From: Blastomyces gilchristii SLH14081
Taxonomy: Eukaryota > Ascomycota > Eurotiomycetes > Onygenales > Ajellomycetaceae
DNA: 64,000 bases
NCBI RefSeq assembly: GCF_000003855.2
Contig: NW_003101668.1
Span: 1-64,000 of the forward strand
Reading direction: 5' to 3'
Shown one piece after another: positions 23,626 through 35,300 of this stretch (position 1 is the first letter of the stretch; every line of letters starts with the position of its first letter). Below the pieces are notes generated by a model that saw only the letters and a program-made list of their open reading frames with translations, made no database searches and was not told the DNA's origin. Position numbers and translations under genes: made by a program.

Positions 23626-23875
23626 TCTCTGCAAAGATTTAGTTCTTCTTTATTTATAACTTATACTTACTATGAATATACAGTTCTGCAAATCTTCTGC
23701 TTTTTTTTATATAAATACAGCTATAAACTCATACAGTTCTTACAGTTAAAGAATTAACTAAAAATGTTTATAAAAGTGTATCTGAGATGAAGACTTATTT
23801 ACAAGTTGTGTTAATTTTCAAGATTATTATTAAGATATGTATATCAGCTGTTACTATAGCAGTATAAAGAGCTGT

Positions 23876-24317
23876 TAAACTAACTATGTAACTATGTCTA
23901 AAATCAGAATCAGAATATTTAATAATCTCATTTTCAATTTAACTAATTTCATTACATAGTTTTAAGATTAAATAGTAGTTTTATACTGTCTCAGTGAGAC
24001 TTACTATCTACTCTTATTATATTTTTTAAATAAGATTATGATTTTCACTTCTTAATTTAAATTATTTTTATTACTTTAAATAACTTTAAATCTTATTTAA
24101 GTATGATTAAAAAGTGTTACTTTTTAAAAAATTTAAAATAGTCTAAAAAAATCTTAAAATGTCTAAAAATAGTAACTTTATACTAAGAATGAGACTAAAT
24201 AAAATTAAATAAAATTATTTTCTTATTTTTTCTAAGTCATGATTTTATTTTAAGATCTGATATATAGTTACTTTGCATGTTTTTTTAATAACTAGTCTCA
24301 GTAGAATTCATGTCAAG
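23876..24317 (-). mobile_element. hAT-derived MITE, copy 3, left part (split by a Gypsy element)
   Basis: Reverse orientation relative to the MITEs at 30.2-31.2 kb. It starts TAAACTAACTATG, the mutated form of TAGACTGACCGTG, and runs to the TCAAG at 24313-24317, where the LTR element inserted. The remainder is at 30032-30099. Removing the insert gives 505 bp. The flanks are AGAGCTGT (23868-23875) and AAAGCTGT (30100-30107), an 8-bp duplication with one G/A difference. Confidence 0.9.
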
Positions 24318-24644
24318 TGGGCTGGGCCCGATCAATCATATAGACTATTTCATTACACTTCATAGATTCTTCCATTCCGATCGCCGATCCGCAGCCGCTA
24401 CGAACGCGCGTAGTGTATGCTCCGATTCTCAGTCATTTCTGATCACTGATTCTCAGCTGCTATGAACATACACATATTCTTTCACCTCAAAGCTTCACCG
24501 CATACATCATCACATACACATATAAATATTCATCTCAATCACTGATTCTCACACTTTCTCTTTCTTTCCTTCTTTAATGTTTTTATCTTTATTATATAAG
24601 ATCTATCAATATAATACTGATCTATTCAGTGTAAGCCTCTTACA
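24318..24644 (+). repeat. 5' LTR, Gypsy copy 2
   Basis: 327 bp starting TGGGCTGGGCCCGATC. Compared with the 333-bp LTRs, it lacks a few bases after the first TG. It ends CTCTTACA. It keeps CGATCGCCGATCCG, which the 3' LTR has lost. Confidence 0.92.
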
Positions 24645-25496
24645 CTATAAAAACATTCATTATCTTCTTATTAGAAAATAATTATTCATGCATCATCTTC
24701 TCATCAGAAACAATTATTTATTAAGAGATATTCAAACATGTAACAACATGTAAGAAAGAGAAAAACACAGTTAAGCAGACACTGAGTTCTCGGATAGAAG
24801 CTTGCTCATCAGTCACTCTGACTCTGTAATAAGATCTTATAAGAGAATATCAGTAAAAGACCTGAGAGTTCTGAAACTCAGACATATGAGAATATAATTA
24901 CACATCTGACAATTGATATAATCATGTCTAACAATAATATGAAATTCTTGAATGCAAGCATAGACATGATGTCACAGTGACTCTGAGCAATGTTGAAATT
25001 ACAATAATAATAAATAACTGATATGCATGTAACTTAACAACTTCAATATGAAGAGATTTAATAATTAACTCATGTGATTTCAACATCTACAGAATTGAAT
25101 ATAAAAGCACTGAAAGAACACTTAGATACTTCTGTATATTTCAATACTTTCAATCTCACTCTCTACTCATTATGAAGAATGAAAATGCTTGCAAAACTGA
25201 GTATAGATGAAGATTTCATCAGTTCATTAATCAATCAAGATTAGTATATCAATAAATAATTGAAGAATTGTGTAAAACAGAAGTTTTATTCATGAATGAA
25301 AGTATGTGAATCAGCATTATAAATACCTGACAATATCATGAAATATCTTGATATTCTGTTTCAAGACACTGCTATGCAATAGAAAGTATTAGATTGATTA
25401 CAGAGTATCTGACAGAGAAACACTTCTCTTACAATATTCATCCCTGATTTCAACATCAAGATTCTAGAAGTAAGTGATCAATCTTAAGAGAATTGA

Positions 25497-26400
25497 ATGA
25501 AGATTAGCATGCTTAAGAAGACATTAACTTTCAAACTCTTACAGACTCTTATAAGTGTAAACAAAGACTTAACTTATAAAGACTTCTGCACACAGCTTCA
25601 GACATTGAATGACTGTCTTATCAAGCTCAAGAGTATACAGAACAGTGACAGAAGATGTTACATCTCAGTCACTTATACACTCACATCAAAGAACAATGAT
25701 GCAGAGGTCATGAACTGAATAGATTTAAATGCCTATGCATAAGCAAGAGTTTTCACTGTTTAAACAGGCTTCTGAGTCCCTGGAATCACTTCTGAAGAAG
25801 TCACTGATTGACATTAATGTGAAGTATACATCAACTGTAACTGATCAGAACACATTGCTTTCAACTGCTGATTAATCTATATATCTTCATACTTGAGAGA
25901 AAGATCAGTATTTTCTTGTTTAAAGAATGAATCAGTGTCTGTCTACATCAATCACATTACATTGAAGAAAGATTCAGAGAATAACTATGAGAATGTCTCA
26001 GTGAAACAGAGAAAAGATTAGCTTCTGTTTAAATTCATAAACAGAAGCTTGAAGAGGTTGAATGACAATGATTTAAAGAGAAGATAATAATGAATGTGAT
26101 TCTTATATCTACTGTGATTGATAACATGTATAATATAAAAGCCATGATAGATAGCAGTCTATGTTACTATACAATGATAAAATCTTCAGTTGTAAGACAT
26201 TATAATCTTCAGTATATCTCTTTATCTAAACTCTGACTTCTCACAGAATTTGATGATCTGAAAGATGTTTGTATCTGTTATATAATGAAGCTGATCATAG
26301 ATATAAGAGAATATCAATATAAAGATATTTATATATATGAAGTTGATAATCTTGATTACAATTTTATATTAGAACTTGTCTGACTATCTGAATAAGACAT
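25497..26400 (+). pseudogene. Gag end and protease remnants, Gypsy copy 2
   Basis: A gag stretch (open 25497-25718) is followed by the knuckle-like INC/HIAFNC region near 25830-25870. A protease-like frame follows at about 26090-26390, with AMIDSSLCYYTMIKS and a degraded YNFILEL. This matches the organisation of copy 1 with extra stops. Confidence 0.7.
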
Positions 26401-26819
26401 CTTATTGAACACTTAAAATAGAAGCTTGATATTCTCTAATAATAATAGAGTCTATAAAGATGATATTTACAAGATCATGAATCTGACACAGATCTCTGTC
26501 AATGCATATAAAATACTCTGAAAAAGAAGTCATTATCAAAATCACTGATAGAGTCACTGATAAGTTCACTGATAGCAGAATTATATATCAATCTATTCTG
26601 TCAGTCTGACTGATATTAAAAAGGCTCTAGAAAAGTTATTCTGTATTATAATAATAGATTCTTGTATGAAACTTTCTCAATAATATCATGAATATCTAGA
26701 TATCTTCTGACAAGATAATATTATAAATATATCTCTCTTACAAGATTCTGAGGTGAATCACAGTATCAAGTTAGAGAAAAAGAATAATAAGAACTCTGAA
26801 CTGTTATGAGACTCTCTTT

Positions 26820-29690
26820 ATAATATGTTCTGAGATGAACTTCTTCTTCTTCAAAAGACACTCAATGATCTGTTGAATAAAGAATTTATATATATTAGCA
26901 ACTCTTCTGCTACAGCTTCTATTCTCTTTGTAAAGAAATTAGATGAAGAACTCTGATTCTGTGTGAACTACTGAGATCTGAACAGATTGATAAAGAAAGA
27001 TTGATATTTCTTATCTCTTATCAATGAAACTCTAGCACAGATTGAGTGAGCTCAATAATTTATAAAACTAGATATCATCACTGTGTTTTATAAGATTTAT
27101 ATCACTGAAGAAGATGAATGACTTATAGCATTCTGAACATGTTATAATCTCTTTGAATGAATAGTCACATTCTTTGAACTGACTAATACTCTCAGTATAT
27201 TTCAGAAGTATATTAACTGAGTACTCTGAGATTTTCTTAATGAGTTTATATCTGCTTATCTGAATGACATTCTCATTTTCATCAATGAATTCAGAAAAGA
27301 ATATCAAGAATATATATGAAAGATATTACAATGACTATGAGAAGCAGAACTACTAATAGATATTAATAAGTATGATTTTAAAGTCAAGAGTATCAAGTAT
27401 CTGAGTTTTATTATAGAAGCTGATAAGAAGATTTGAATGAATTCTGAGAAAGTCTTTATTATTCTTGAATGAGAAGCTCTGTATACTGTGAAAGATGTAT
27501 AAAGCTTTATCAGATTTACTAACTTCTATCAGCAATTTATATGAAACTTCTCAGATATCATGAGATCACTTACAGATCTCACTAAGAAAGACTCAGTATT
27601 TCAATAATCAGTGAACACTGAAGCTGTATTTATATAGATGAAGAAGATATTTATTAATATCTCTCTACTGATAACATTTGATTCTGATTATAAGATAGTT
27701 ATTAAAGCTGATTTCTCTGACTATATAATAGAAGAAGTGATATTATAATATAATGATAAAGATGTTCTATAATTATATATCTTCATATCTAAGAAACTGA
27801 GTCTCACTGAATACAATTATAAGATCTATGATAAGAAACTTCTTATAATTATACACTGTTTAGAAGAATAAGACTCTGAACTCTGAAGTATCTCTGAATT
27901 TAAGATAGTCATAGATTATAAGAATCTTAAATACTTTATAACTACTTATAAACTTACTGAATAATAGATACAATGATCTGAGTTTCTAAGCTGCTTTCAT
28001 TTTATAATACACTATTATTCTAGCAGTCAGAACTCAATAACAGATACTCTCTCATAATAAGAGTAAGATATGCTATTTAATATAATAGATACTCACTGAA
28101 TAAACTGAGAGCACTGACTCTTGAATTCAAAGATACTAGTTAATCAAGATGAAACAGCTTACAGTATTATACATGCTTCTCTGATTAGAACTGATATTAA
28201 TATCTTCACTTTCTCTACACTGAATGAACTGTGATATACAGTCACTCAGACTAATAAACTTCTTCAGACTCTTACTGAAGCAGTATATTAAGAAATACTC
28301 TGATTTTTCTCAGAACTATGTATAAGAACTGATATCTCAGAATATTCAATTAATAATAATAACACTCTATAATTCTGTGAATGATACTGAGTCTCTCACT
28401 CTGAATTCTTACACACTCAGATAATGTAAGAGATATATAATTCATATATAATTAGTTATCTGAGTTATAAATAACTGTATAGAATAATCTTCTGAGAATT
28501 CTACTAGTCTGAGATATTAAATAGTATCAGATGCTTTGTCTGAAACTGTAATCACTGTTCTTCTATTATCTTATGAAAGAACTGTAGAAAAGATCTACTG
28601 AAATCACTTAATATCTCTGATAAAATCTGATGAGATGTAGTAATTGACTTTACTATTAATTTATCTAAGAGTAAAAGTTGTAGAAACATTCTGATCATTA
28701 TTAACTGACTAAGTAAGAGTATAATATTGAAATCTTATAATAAGATGAATACTGAATAAGTTACTGAAGTCTTCTTACAGAGTTCATTCTATCAGATATA
28801 TAAATTACTGAGATTAATAGTATCAGATCAGAGCTGCTAATTTATAAGCATTCTCTGAATAAGAATCTATCAAGTTCTCAAGATTATATACTATCTATTA
28901 ACTATCTATCACTCTGAGATCAATGATGCATCAGAATAAATAATTCAGATTATAAAGAATTATCTTTATAAGTTCTGTAATTACTTATAACATAATTAAT
29001 ATAATCTTCTTCTATATACAGAGATTACTATTAATAATTGAGATGCTGTTTTAATAGATATAAGTCTGTTCTTTCTTATATATAAATATCATATGAAAGT
29101 GTTGAATCTTCTAGAGATTACACAGTTTATATCAAACTCTCACAGTTTAATTCAGATCATTGATAATATAGTAATAAAGCTCTGAGATATCTGTAACTGA
29201 GCAGAGGTTTCTATAATAACTGTAAAATAAGATTAAGAAGATTAAATTAATATCTGATGAGATTCTGCAGAGCAGTATAAGATAGAAGATCTTGTATAAT
29301 TAAATCTCAAGAATATATAAATCATATATTTATCTTATATACTAGACTACTGTCATATCAGATATAAAGTGATAGAAGTTCTAGATAATTACAACTATTA
29401 TCTTGACACATCAGTAGAGATTTATAATATATTTTATACAAGCTTATTCTGTTATACTATTACTAATTCATTCTCTTCTCAGCTGACTTCTGACTGACAG
29501 CTGTCAGACATTATAGAAGAAGATAATAAGCTTAAGTAAGAGATTGAAGATATTCTTAATGAGAGATTCTGCAGCTGTAGTTAATAATATCTTATGAAAT
29601 GAGTCAGCTATAATTAACTGATCTGAACTCTAAGTTCTGTGTTATTTAAAACAGTAGTTCTTGACTGATGAGAACTGCTTCTGAAAAGAG
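26820..29690 (+). pseudogene. Pol remnants (RT, RNase H, integrase, chromodomain), Gypsy copy 2
   Basis: Plus-strand blocks align one to one with copy 1: RT near 27060-27330, the RNase H block [13 protein letters not shown] near 27790-27840, integrase near 28600-28960, and the chromodomain block EIEDILNERF...YLMK near 29545-29610. Stops interrupt all of them. The opposite-strand ORFs 27068-27307 and 27353-27535 are shadows. Confidence 0.85.
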
Positions 29691-29698
29691 AGAACTAA

Positions 29699-30031
29699 TA
29701 TAATAGACTGTGTCTGATTAATTATATAGACTATTTTATTACACTTCATAGATTCTTTCATTTCTGATCACTGATTCATAATCACTATAAATACATGTAG
29801 TATACACTTCAATTCTCAGTCATTTCTGATCACTGATTCTCAGCTGCTACAAACACATGCATATTCTTCTGCTCCGAAGCTTCACTGTGTATATCACTAT
29901 ATATGTGTATAAATATTTATCTTAATCACTGATTCTTGCACTTTCTCTTTCTTTTCTTCTTTAACATTTTTATTTTTGTTATATAAGATCTATTAATATA
30001 ATACCAATCTATTCAGCGTAGGCCTCTTACA
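29699..30031 (+). repeat. 3' LTR, Gypsy copy 2
   Basis: 333 bp starting TATAATAGACTG (TGTGACAGGCTG in copy 1) and ending CTCTTACA. Almost all CG, CC and GG steps of its left two thirds are gone. Confidence 0.93.
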
Positions 30032-30099
30032 TCAAGAAATGTATGAAATCAGATTAAATGAGATCAAATGTGAAATTCATAGTTTTAGTGATCAGTCTA
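30032..30099 (-). mobile_element. hAT-derived MITE, copy 3, right part
   Basis: Begins with the duplicated TCAAG, continues AAATGTATGAAATCAG, and ends CAGTCTA. It is the missing 63 bp of the MITE beginning at 23876. The 8-bp flank AAAGCTGT follows. Confidence 0.9.
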
Positions 30100-30209
30100 A
30101 AAGCTGTTACTTCTATCATTTGAGTAAGTCTATACTATGAATTCAAGTGCAAATTAGTAATAAGCTGATATACAATTAGACAACTGAATTATCAATTTCA
30201 AGAAGAAGA

Positions 30210-30217
30210 AGAAGAAG
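30210..30217. repeat. 8-bp duplication AGAAGAAG (outer MITE), left
   Basis: Matches 31238-31245. The target was an (AGA)n tract, so the exact boundary could slip by 3 bp. Confidence 0.8.
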
Positions 30218-31237
30218 TAGACTGATTACTAAGATTAGACTGGCCGCTGAGATCATGAATTTCACATTTGATCTCATTTGGTCTGATCTCATACATTTCT
30301 TGGCATGAATCCCGCTGGGACTGGCTATCAAAAAAACATGTAAAGTGACTATATATCAGATCTTAAAATGAAACCATGACTTGAAAAAAATGAGAAAGTG
30401 ATCTCATTTGATCTCATTTAGTCTCATTCTTGACATAAAGTTACTATTTTTAGACATTTTAAGGTTTTTTTTAGACTATTTTTAATTTTTTAAAAAGTAA
30501 TGCTTTTTGATAACACTCAAATGAGATTTAAAGTCATTTAAAGCAATAAAAATAATTTAAATTGAGAAGTGAAAATCATGGTCTCATTTGAAAAATGTGA
30601 TAAGAGTAGACAGTAAGTTTCACTGAGACAGTATGAAACTACTATCTAATGTTAAAACTGTGTAATGAGATCAGTTGAATTAGTAATGAGACTATTAAAA
30701 AATCTGGTCCTGGTTTCAGAAACGGTCACACAGTCAGTCTAACTAAGATTATGAATTTCACATTTAATTTCATTTGATTTAATCTCATACATTTCTTGAT
30801 GTGAATTCTGCTGAGACTAGTTATTAAAAAAACATGCAAAGTGACTATATATTAAATCTCAAAATGAAATTATGACTTGAAAAAAATGGGAAAGTAGTCT
30901 CATTTAATCTCATTTAGTCTCATTCTTAGTATAAAGTTACTATTTTTAGACATTTTAAGGTTTTTTTTAGACTATTTTTAATTTTTTAAAAAGTAATGCT
31001 TTTTGATAACACTTAAATAAGATTTAAAGTTATTTAAAGCAATAAAAATAATTTAAATTGAGAAGTGAAAATCATGATTCTATTTGAAAAATGTGATAAG
31101 AGTAGACAGTAAGTCTTACTGAGACAGTATGAGACTACTATCTAATGTTAAAACTGTGTAATGAGATCAGTTGAATTGGTAATAAGACTATTAAAAATTC
31201 TGATCCTGGTCTCAGACACGGTCACACGGTCAGTCTA
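30218..31237 (+). mobile_element. hAT-derived MITE, copy 2 (outer, contains copy 1)
   Basis: Starts TAGACTGATTACTAAGAT (30218-30235), is interrupted by MITE copy 1 plus one duplication, and resumes at 30750, ending GGTCACACGGTCAGTCTA at 31237. Without the insert it is 506 bp. Its flanks are AGAAGAAG on both sides. The interior is AT-rich with no coding capacity. The subterminal 40-80 bp on each side match the 5.8-kb hAT element. Confidence 0.92.
30236..30741 (+). mobile_element. hAT-derived MITE, copy 1 (inner, youngest-looking)
   Basis: 506 bp from TAGACTGGCCGCTGAG to CACACAGTCAGTCTA, flanked by ACTAAGAT (30228-30235 and 30742-30749). It keeps more CG, CC and GG words (GGCCGC, CCCGCTGGGAC) than the outer copy. 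It contains GTAATGCTTTTTGATAACACT, matching intron-like words of the hAT transposase, consistent with origin by internal deletion. Confidence 0.95.
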
Positions 31238-31345
31238 AGAAGAAGACAGAGAAGAAGGAGAAGATGAAGAAGAAGACAGAGATAGAGAAAAGAGAGAAGA
31301 AGAAGAAGAAGAAGAAGAAGAAGAAGAAGAAGAAGAAGAAGGAGA
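31238..31345 (+). repeat. (AGA)n purine tract
   Basis: Polypurine AAG/AGA repeat, continuing the tract at 30201-30217 into which the outer MITE inserted. The long Lys-rich and Phe-rich open frames on the two strands are by-products. Confidence 0.9.
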
Positions 31346-31600
31346 AAAAGAAGCCTGCTGCAGTTGTCAAGCAGAATCTCTTTCTCTGCAAACAACCCGC
31401 TGCTGCTGTTAGCCTGTTACAGCCCTGGCCCACCCTGTCAAATGTCATGTCAGGGACAAAAGCATTGAGTTGCTTGATGCTAAAGAAGTTGAGATTGAAT
31501 ACCTGTGCCATGAGAACACCTCTCTTCAAAGAAAATTGAACCATGTTCAGTACCTCTTAAAAATGGCTGTTAAATTCATCAAAGATGATTAGATAGCTTG
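31346..31600 (+). pseudogene. C-terminal coding remnant with coiled-coil character
   Basis: One plus-strand frame reads VRDKSIELLDAKEVEIEYLC and continues, charged and heptad-like, to a TAG at about 31591. It follows a Lys-rich tract, as at the C-terminus of some transposases or nuclear proteins. It is disconnected from any N-terminal part by the MITE insertions. I cannot assign a family. Confidence 0.4.
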
Positions 31601-32381
31601 CAGGCCGGGCTGTGTAGATGTTGTTTTTTAAAAAAATTAGTTATTACAGAGCAATCAAATTGATGATTTACAGAGAAGGATAATGATGATGAAAATATTC
31701 AATTCTACTATATTACAGTCCGCCTGTAGAATTGCTATTTTCTAATGTGAACTAGCCCCGCAATAATTAGCACACCAAGGCTTGTATGCTACAAAAACAT
31801 TTTATATTTTTATATTATCTCTCTCTAACAATAAAATCATCATTAGCTCTCCCCTGCGATACACCTTAGCTACTCCTCACCACTGTTCAAACAGAATCAT
31901 GAGGACTTGATTGCGAGGACTACGGCCATAAGGGGCCGTCTTTGATTGGGCCTTGGTATCATGAGATGAGCTTTCAGACATCTCCACAAGGATTACCGGT
32001 TGAATTGTCGTCTCCGTTTCCTGACACGGAATCCCGATCCCGTGTCTTGGCATATATATCTAGACCTAGACGAAAGTGATTCGGCAGGGCTGCCGCCCTC
32101 AAGTCAACGTGTGCTTTATACCGTCAGTCATTGACGGATTCTATTGTTTTCAATATACTGCTCAGCCTTAAATCTCAATATCTCTAAGACACCCCGTACT
32201 CCCCAGGGGAAATCCCGTCTCTCGGAAACTCGGGTGGCTTTCTATATAAAGTACTCCCCGTGCATCCACCCGAGATGAAAGATAACAACATACTAGTTCT
32301 CTACCCTCCTTTTATCCTCTACTATTTGTTTCAACCTTCACCGTATGCTCTAATTTGATAGTTTGTCAAAGTTTGACCTCC
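31601..32381. other. Transition from AT-rich block to gene block; ABC transporter upstream region
   Basis: No gene found. Composition changes within about 200 bp from AT-rich to balanced. The last 400 bp are the likely promoter and leader of the ABC transporter; a TATATAAAG word lies near 32243-32252 and pyrimidine-rich stretches follow. Confidence 0.6.
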
Positions 32382-35300
32382 ATGGCTCGTATTTTGCGTC
32401 AAGTTTGGACCTTTAACTCACAAAAATCTGATTATCACACTCTACAGACATTGGCTATCGACTCCTTTGCGGGCGCTTTTCTTACCACTTCTTTTTGTTA
32501 TTTTCCTGTGCGACACTTCCCCCTTCCCCTGACAAGTAACTGAGCTGACTCAAGGCAGGTCCTACTCGGGGAATCTTTTCTTTCCATCATCACAATTTGG
32601 TATTGGAGAACCGCGGCCTGTTCGAACTCTGTCCAATGCAATAGACGGAGCATCGGGAGGACGTAACCGGATCGTCCTTGTCAACAGCGGATTCTCAGGG
32701 GGTGAGATTGATCTGGTCATTAAAAATGTGACGGCGCCTTTGCGAGATTTAGATATCGAGGTTAAAACATTTCAAACCGAGAATGAGCTTCGCACAGAAT
32801 GTCGCGGCTCTTTCAGGGGATCTTCCCGGTGTATCTGCGCTGCTGTATTCTACGCTTCTCCTTCCGAAGGCAGTGGTGGTCGATGGAACTATTCCATTCG
32901 AGCAGATGGGGTACTTGGAACTAAGATCAACACAAAGGCCGGTGACAACGACGCACAAATATATACCTTGCCGCTGCAGCACTCCATCGACTTTGCAATC
33001 AGCCGTCTCGGGGCGCTTAAATCCAGCAATGGCGGCAGCTCATCAAAAACGATATTTGAATATCCTTTCACTGCCAGGACACATGAGCAGCAACAGGACG
33101 ACATTCATTCCAAGTATATGAACAACGTCGTCAATATTTTGGCTGTTGCGTTTTATATTTCTATGGTCGGAGTCCTGTATCAAACGACGGGCCTCATCGC
33201 CACTGAACGAGAAACCGGTATGGCTGCCCTGCTCGATACGATGATGCCTAATCAATCACGTTGGCAAAGGCAAATGATAAGACTCACGTCCCATCACCTG
33301 TCTTTTGTCATTGTTTATGGTCCTGGCTGGGTTGGTATGGGTACGATTCTGGGAGCCGTGGCTTTTCGCGAAACTTCAGTTATAATTCCAATCGTATTTA
33401 ATACGCTTTCCGGATTATCGCTTACTTCCTTTGCAGTATTTACTGGAGTTTTTTTCAGAAAAGCGCAGCTGAGTGGCATACTAGCAGTAATCCTCAGCTT
33501 AGTCCTCGCAATTCTAGCCCAGGTTTCAGGAAAGGTGACTACATGGGTCATGGCTGTGCTCTCCTTTATATTCCCTCCGATGAACTACGTCTATTTCATC
33601 ATTACAGTTGCTAGATGGGAGAGTCAAACTAAGGCGGCCAAGTTGCTACTCCCAGCCCCAAATAGCCCGTCCACTTTACCCGCCATTGTATTTTGGATAT
33701 TTGCAATACTCCAGGTGGTTATTTATCCACTTTTGGGGGCGTTCGTTGAAGGAGGTTTTTACGGCAGGGCATCCACTTCCAGGAAAACGAAAATCTCAAA
33801 CTCCCCCGTTGCCATCCACTTGAGCAGGATGAGCAAGACATATCGACCCTCGTTCGTCCGAAGAGCGATATCATTTATGACTAGGGAGCTTCTCACTACA
33901 GTCCATGCGGTAGAAGATTTAACTCTTCAAGCATATCGAGGGGAAATCATGGTTCTTCTAGGAGCGAATGGAAGTGGCAAGTCTACAACACTTGATGCTA
34001 TTGCGGGGATACATTCCATTTCTTCGGGAAGGATTGTGATAGACTACCCACACAGTCAAGGGACACTAGGGTACTGCCCGCAAAAAAATGTCTTATGGGA
34101 CGACCTGACAGTTGCCGAACATGTAAAGATTTTTGACAGCATCAAAAGCGTTGGACCAAGGTCCTCAGCAGAAAATCTCAGGGTCTTAATCGAAGATTGC
34201 GATTTGGCCAAGAAGGTTTCCACCTACTCAAAACATCTCTCTGGAGGACAAAAGCGCAAACTACAGATGGCAGTGATGTTTGCTGGCCGCTCCACTATCT
34301 GTTGCGTGGACGAAGTTTCCTCAGGAGTTTACCCATTATCACGCCGTAAATTATGGGATATTCTTCTAGCGGAACGGGGCAAACGCTCAATAATTTTGAC
34401 AACCCATTTCCTAGATGAGGCTGATTTGCTTGCGGACCGGATCGCTATCTTGGCTCATGGATCACTCAAAGCGGAAGGGACGTCCGTGGAGTTGAAACAA
34501 AGACTAGGGACAGGATATCGTGTTCATTTATATAACATGCCTGGGGTGATCAAACCGCCTGTCTACGGCGATGTGCTTCATGCGAATGATGAGCAAGGGA
34601 CGGTATACTACCCGGGGACATCCGCATGCACTCTGATGTTCCTTAAACGGCTACAGGGAGATGGTGTGAAAGAATATCAAGTCAATGGGCCAACGATAGA
34701 AGATGTGTTCCTCAAAGTCGCTGATGAAGCAAAATCGGGTCATGACAGCTTCGATCATGGGTCTGATACTCGCAGACTTTTGGCGAAGCCACCGGCACCT
34801 TTGGTTTCCATGGAACGAGGCAAATCGTCCACTCGCCTGGAACTGCTCAGTGGCAGGAGAACCAGCTTGCTTAAACAATTAACGATTCTTTTCTCGAAAA
34901 GATTCACTATCCTTCAAAGGAACCTTGCTCCATCTATCGCCGCTCTTGCCATTCCCATTGTCGCTGCTGGTTGTGCCTCTATCTTTCTAAGAAATGTTGA
35001 ATCCGTGGATTGTAATCCTGCATTGGGAGCATCCGTTTCTGCTTTGGAATCGTCTTCGCAGAGTTTTCGTTTGATAGCGGGCCCAAAGTCCCAGCTTTCT
35101 GAAGTCGCTCACCAAAGAATTTCCGAAGCTCCTCCAGGGTCTGTAAATTTTGTGGAGACTTTATCTCAGTTTGATTATGAAGTTCGGCGCCAATTCGCAA
35201 ATCTGACTCCTGGCGGGTTCTTTCTTGGGGAAAAACCTACTTTCGTGTGGCGGGCAGATGTGCCGATAGTGCCAGGAATTATAGTCCAAAACGTCATGAA

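Larger units (their letters stand above)
24318..30031 (+). mobile_element. Complete chromodomain Gypsy retrotransposon, copy 2
   Basis: Same family and domain order as 3070-8816, with LTRs at 24318-24644 and 29699-30031. The target duplication TCAAG (24313-24317 and 30032-30036) falls inside a MITE. The gag zinc knuckle is near 25840-25890, the protease-like frame about 26090-26390, RT about 26820-27560, RNase H about 27600-28060, integrase about 28370-29220, and chromodomain about 29530-29680. It is more heavily mutated than copy 1: its 3' LTR begins TATAAT instead of TGTGAC. It is dead. Confidence 0.95.

Noticed and set aside
30218..31240. Simple tandem duplication of about 510 bp
   Set aside because: The 8-bp duplications and the 18-bp offset show one MITE nested in another rather than a tandem array.
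31230..31544. Poly-Phe/poly-Lys ORFs on both strands
   Set aside because: By-products of the (AGA)n purine tract. Only the short C-terminal frame after the tract looks protein-like.
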